The notes beneath the pieces were generated by a model. The model was not told where the DNA came from. It was given only the letters and a program-made list of their open reading frames with translations, and did no database searches. DNA of 64,000 nucleotides from Arthrobacter sp. 35W (lineage in GTDB: Bacteria > Actinomycetota > Actinomycetes > Actinomycetales > Micrococcaceae). Location of the stretch: assembly GCF_000482545.1 (NCBI RefSeq), contig NZ_KI519455.1, positions 1,611,247-1,675,246 of the forward strand, read 5' to 3'. The translations under genes were made by a program, and so were the position numbers. Shown here one piece after another: positions 61,980 through 64,000 of the stretch (the first letter of the stretch is position 1; each line of letters starts with the position of its first letter).

Positions 61980-63362
61980 TCAGCCATTGCTGACGGGCTG
62001 TGCGGCTGCGGATTGCATGGTTGCGCCGCCTGAGGCGGTGGGCCGGAGGCCGGCGGCGCCGCCCCCGGTTGCGCCGCCCCCGTCGTGGCGGATGGCCGTG
62101 GTGTCCACGTCGGCGGGGTGCACCAGACGGGTGATGCCGCGGGCGGCGAGATGTCCGGCGTCGTCGGCCTTGGACGCCAGCACCACGGTGGGCCGGGCGC
62201 CGTCGGCCGCCAACGCCATCCATGCCTCGAAGAACAGCCCGCCCGGGGCACATTGTTCGCGGTTCGGGGCGGAGGTCTCATCGCCCACATCCAGCACCAG
62301 AGCGGTGGTCCGGGGCGCCGGGGCCGGGCGGCTGTCCGCCTGCTCCCGGTACCCGCGGGCGGCGTCGGCCAGGGCCGCACCCTGGGGCTTGACCGTCTGG
62401 TCGTTGGCCAGCAGGCCCAGGCTGTACTCCAGCTCGGGGAAGTCCGCCAGGCCGCGGCTGACGTCGTGGGAGCACCACCAGGTGACGCCCCAGAGGTTTT
62501 CGCAGTCCATCGCGTAGGCCAGCGTGCGGCGGGTGAATTCCGCGGCATCCTCGGCACTGACGTGCGGGCTGGGCGCCCCCACCTCCTGCAGCCAGATGGG
62601 CATGTCCGGATCCGAGGACCAGCCGCGGGAGACCTCGATGAGGTACTCGGCCAGCCGGAAGCTGGGCTCGCTCATGCCGCCGTACAGCTGGGCGGTGTTG
62701 TTGAAGATCCACGAGTGCACGGTGTTCATCGAGCCGTGGCGCGCGGCCATGGACGGGGTGAACCCGTGGCGGCCGTCAAAGAACGCGGCATCGTATTCGG
62801 AATGGTGGTGCCACGCGTTGGGTGCGCCCTCCTTGCAGGCATTCAGCATGGTTTCCAGCCACGCGTCCGCCTCGGCGGTGGTGGGGGCGCTGCGCTGCGG
62901 GTGGATGGCGGAGCTGAACTGGCTGAACTCGTTGCCCAGGCTCATGCCCAGGAAGTTGGGCCGGGTGGCCAGCGCCGTGGCCAGGGCCCTGAGGTACTCG
63001 GCCTGGCCGGCCACCACCCGCGCGTCGGTGAACAGATTGGCGCCGTGCCAGGTCTGCGTCCACGCGGGCAGGAAGTCGAAGCTGGAGAGGTGGCCCTGCA
63101 GGCCGTCCACGGAGACATCCAGGCCGCGCTCGGCCGCCGCATCAACGACGCTTAACAGATCGTCGATGGAGCGCTGGCGGATGAGGGAGCGGTTGGGCTG
63201 GAAATGCGGCCAGAGGGCAAACACCCGGATGTGGTCCATGCCCAGGGCGGCAAGGGAGTCCAGATCGCGGCGCACAACATCCAGGTCAAAGTCCAGCCAA
63301 TGGTGGAACCAACCCTGCGACGGTGTGTAGTTTGCGCCAAAGCGGGTGTGCAGCTGACCCAT
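61980..63362 (-). CDS. GH5-type glycosidase (possible beta-mannosidase)
   Basis: A 460-residue (beta/alpha)8 hydrolase. The acid/base Glu145 sits in SLGNEFSQF and the nucleophile Glu260 in PIWLQEVGAPS, as in clan GH-A. The N-terminal pattern (RFGANYTPSQGWFHHWLDFDLDVV) resembles GH5 subfamily 18 enzymes that cleave the beta-mannosidic link of N-glycan cores; this subfamily call is inference. The last 60 residues are Ala/Gly-rich. No signal peptide, so it acts inside the cell. Divergent from GH125. Confidence 0.8.
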   Translation of the reverse strand: MGQLHTRFGANYTPSQGWFHHWLDFDLDVVRRDLDSLAALGMDHIRVFALWPHFQPNRSLIRQRSIDDLLSVVDAAAERGLDVSVDGLQGHLSSFDFLPAWTQTWHGANLFTDARVVAGQAEYLRALATALATRPNFLGMSLGNEFSQFSSAIHPQRSAPTTAEADAWLETMLNACKEGAPNAWHHHSEYDAAFFDGRHGFTPSMAARHGSMNTVHSWIFNNTAQLYGGMSEPSFRLAEYLIEVSRGWSSDPDMPIWLQEVGAPSPHVSAEDAAEFTRRTLAYAMDCENLWGVTWWCSHDVSRGLADFPELEYSLGLLANDQTVKPQGAALADAARGYREQADSRPAPAPRTTALVLDVGDETSAPNREQCAPGGLFFEAWMALAADGARPTVVLASKADDAGHLAARGITRLVHPADVDTTAIRHDGGGATGGGAAGLRPTASGGATMQSAAAQPVSNG

Positions 63363-63425
63363 GAATTCTGCCTAACGTTGTAGAACGGTGGAATGCGGCC
63401 CTCGAGCGCGCTTATGGATGACAAT

Positions 63426-63448
63426 ACATATGACCTCCGCCACATATG
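63426..63448 (+). promoter_or_regulatory. Direct repeat ACATATG before the GH125 gene
   Basis: ACATATG occurs at 63426-63432 and 63442-63448 (16-bp period), each containing the palindrome CATATG, in the GH5/GH125 divergent region. It may be a regulator site; an in-frame ATG at 63430 lies within the first copy. Confidence 0.3.
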
Positions 63449-63465
63449 GAAAGGGCCGCCCGCCC

Positions 63466-64000
63466 ATGACCGAAACCACCCCCGGCCCCGCCCTCTCCGC
63501 GGAGCCCGGAATCGCCGTCGTTCTTGAGGACTGCGCCACCAAGATCCGTGCCGCCACCGGGGACGAGCGGCTCGCGCGGATGTTCCTGGCCTGCATGCGC
63601 AATACCTTGGACACCACCATTTCCCGGGACGAGGACGGCTCCACCTTTGTGATCACTGGTGACATCCCCGCCATGTGGCTGCGGGATTCCTCGGCCCAGA
63701 TGCGCCCCTTCCTGCCGCTGGTGGGCTCCACCGGCGCCCTGTTCGATGTCGTCGCCGGGCTGGTGCGGCGGCAGTTCGCCTTCATCAACCACGATTCCTA
63801 CGCCAATGCCTTCAACCGGGAGCCCAACGGCGCCTCCTACGATCCGGACGATGCCTGCGACGATCCGTGGATCTGGGAACGCAAGTACGAGATCGATTCC
63901 CTGGCCTTTCCCGTCCAGCTGGCGCACCAGTTGTGGCGGGCGAGCGGGCGTACGGACTTCCTCACGTTGGACGTGCACCAGGCGCTGGCCACCATCGTGG
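63466..64000 (+). CDS. GH125 exo-alpha-1,6-mannosidase (N-terminal part, runs off the right edge)
   Basis: The first 178 residues are visible without a stop. The GH125 motif GDIPAMWLRDSSAQMRPFLPL is at residues 65-85, followed by INHDSYANAFNREPNGASYDPDDACDDPWIWERKYEIDSLAFP, a strongly conserved block with substrate-binding residues. GH125 enzymes remove alpha-1,6-linked mannose from N-glycans or mannan. The ATG at 63466 has GGAAAGGG upstream; ATG at 63430 is in frame and possible. It pairs with the divergent GH5 enzyme. Confidence 0.9.
   Translation, partial: MTETTPGPALSAEPGIAVVLEDCATKIRAATGDERLARMFLACMRNTLDTTISRDEDGSTFVITGDIPAMWLRDSSAQMRPFLPLVGSTGALFDVVAGLVRRQFAFINHDSYANAFNREPNGASYDPDDACDDPWIWERKYEIDSLAFPVQLAHQLWRASGRTDFLTLDVHQALATIV

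Noticed and set aside
1-64000. tRNA or rRNA genes
   Set aside because: No cloverleaf with CCA-type ends or conserved rRNA segments was recognised by eye; a covariance search would be needed to exclude a tRNA fully.

Overview
The window is high-GC, gene-dense DNA from an actinobacterium, most likely Arthrobacter or a close Micrococcaceae relative. The evidence is GC-rich third codon positions, frequent GTG starts, a RamB-type regulator beside isocitrate lyase, an adjacent lhr-nei pair, a DUF222/HNH (13E12-type) protein, an LAATG cell-wall sorting signal, and dispersed repeats containing a GGTTGAGC...GTCGAAACC core. No rRNA, tRNA, CRISPR array, phage module or complete insertion sequence was seen. 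It looks like a chromosome segment with about 51 genes, two cut by the window edges and one decayed.

Layout. 1-2.6 kb: a Gfo/Idh/MocA dehydrogenase coupled to a gene running off the left edge, divergent from a ROK repressor. 2.7-8.4 kb: a DsbA-like protein, then the glyoxylate shunt (malate synthase aceB, isocitrate lyase aceA) with its divergent RamB-family regulator. 8.4-10.7 kb: a pRiA4b ORF-3-like protein and a nucleoside deaminase. 10.8-18.4 kb: two tandem secreted subtilases made by duplication; one keeps a cell-wall anchor and the other ends in a Gly/Asn-rich tail. 18.8-23.8 kb: queuosine salvage (YhhQ transporter and Tgt) around a DoxX protein, followed by an SRPBCC protein, an unrecognised protein and a NUDIX-like protein. 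23.9-29.9 kb: a 56-bp tandem repeat, a YdeI-like protein, a PAP2 phosphatase, a GH76 alpha-mannanase, an SDR plus acyl-CoA dehydrogenase operon and a YdjM-like membrane hydrolase.

30-39.5 kb: a DUF1684 protein, an SRPBCC protein, and a tight six-gene operon encoding a complete peptide/nickel-type ABC importer, a CocE/NonD hydrolase and a TetR regulator. 39.6-47.3 kb: an EamA exporter coupled to a GAF protein, PEP carboxylase, an aldo/keto reductase, and an MFS exporter divergent from MarR plus a small orphan gene. 47.4-58.1 kb: the DUF222/HNH protein under a likely SOS box, an RluA-like pseudouridine synthase, a MepB-like protein, a truncated amidohydrolase next to a large hairpin, and the overlapping lhr-nei repair pair. 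58.2-64 kb: a DUF4232 lipoprotein, a YcnI-like (DUF1775) protein with a His-rich membrane partner, a CPA2 antiporter, and a GH5-type glycosidase divergent from a GH125 alpha-1,6-mannosidase that runs off the right edge.

How the parts work together. AceA and AceB with PEP carboxylase cover anaplerosis on C2 or fatty-acid carbon, which fits the acyl-CoA dehydrogenase operon. Three glycosidases (GH76, GH5, GH125) point to use of alpha-mannan or N-glycan mannose. The ABC-CocE-TetR operon looks like import and hydrolysis of a peptide-like ester or amide. The most notable non-coding signals are a 19-bp inverted repeat before aceB, a RamB-like palindrome between aceA and ramB, a palindrome conserved upstream of both subtilases, and an SOS-like box before the DUF222 gene.
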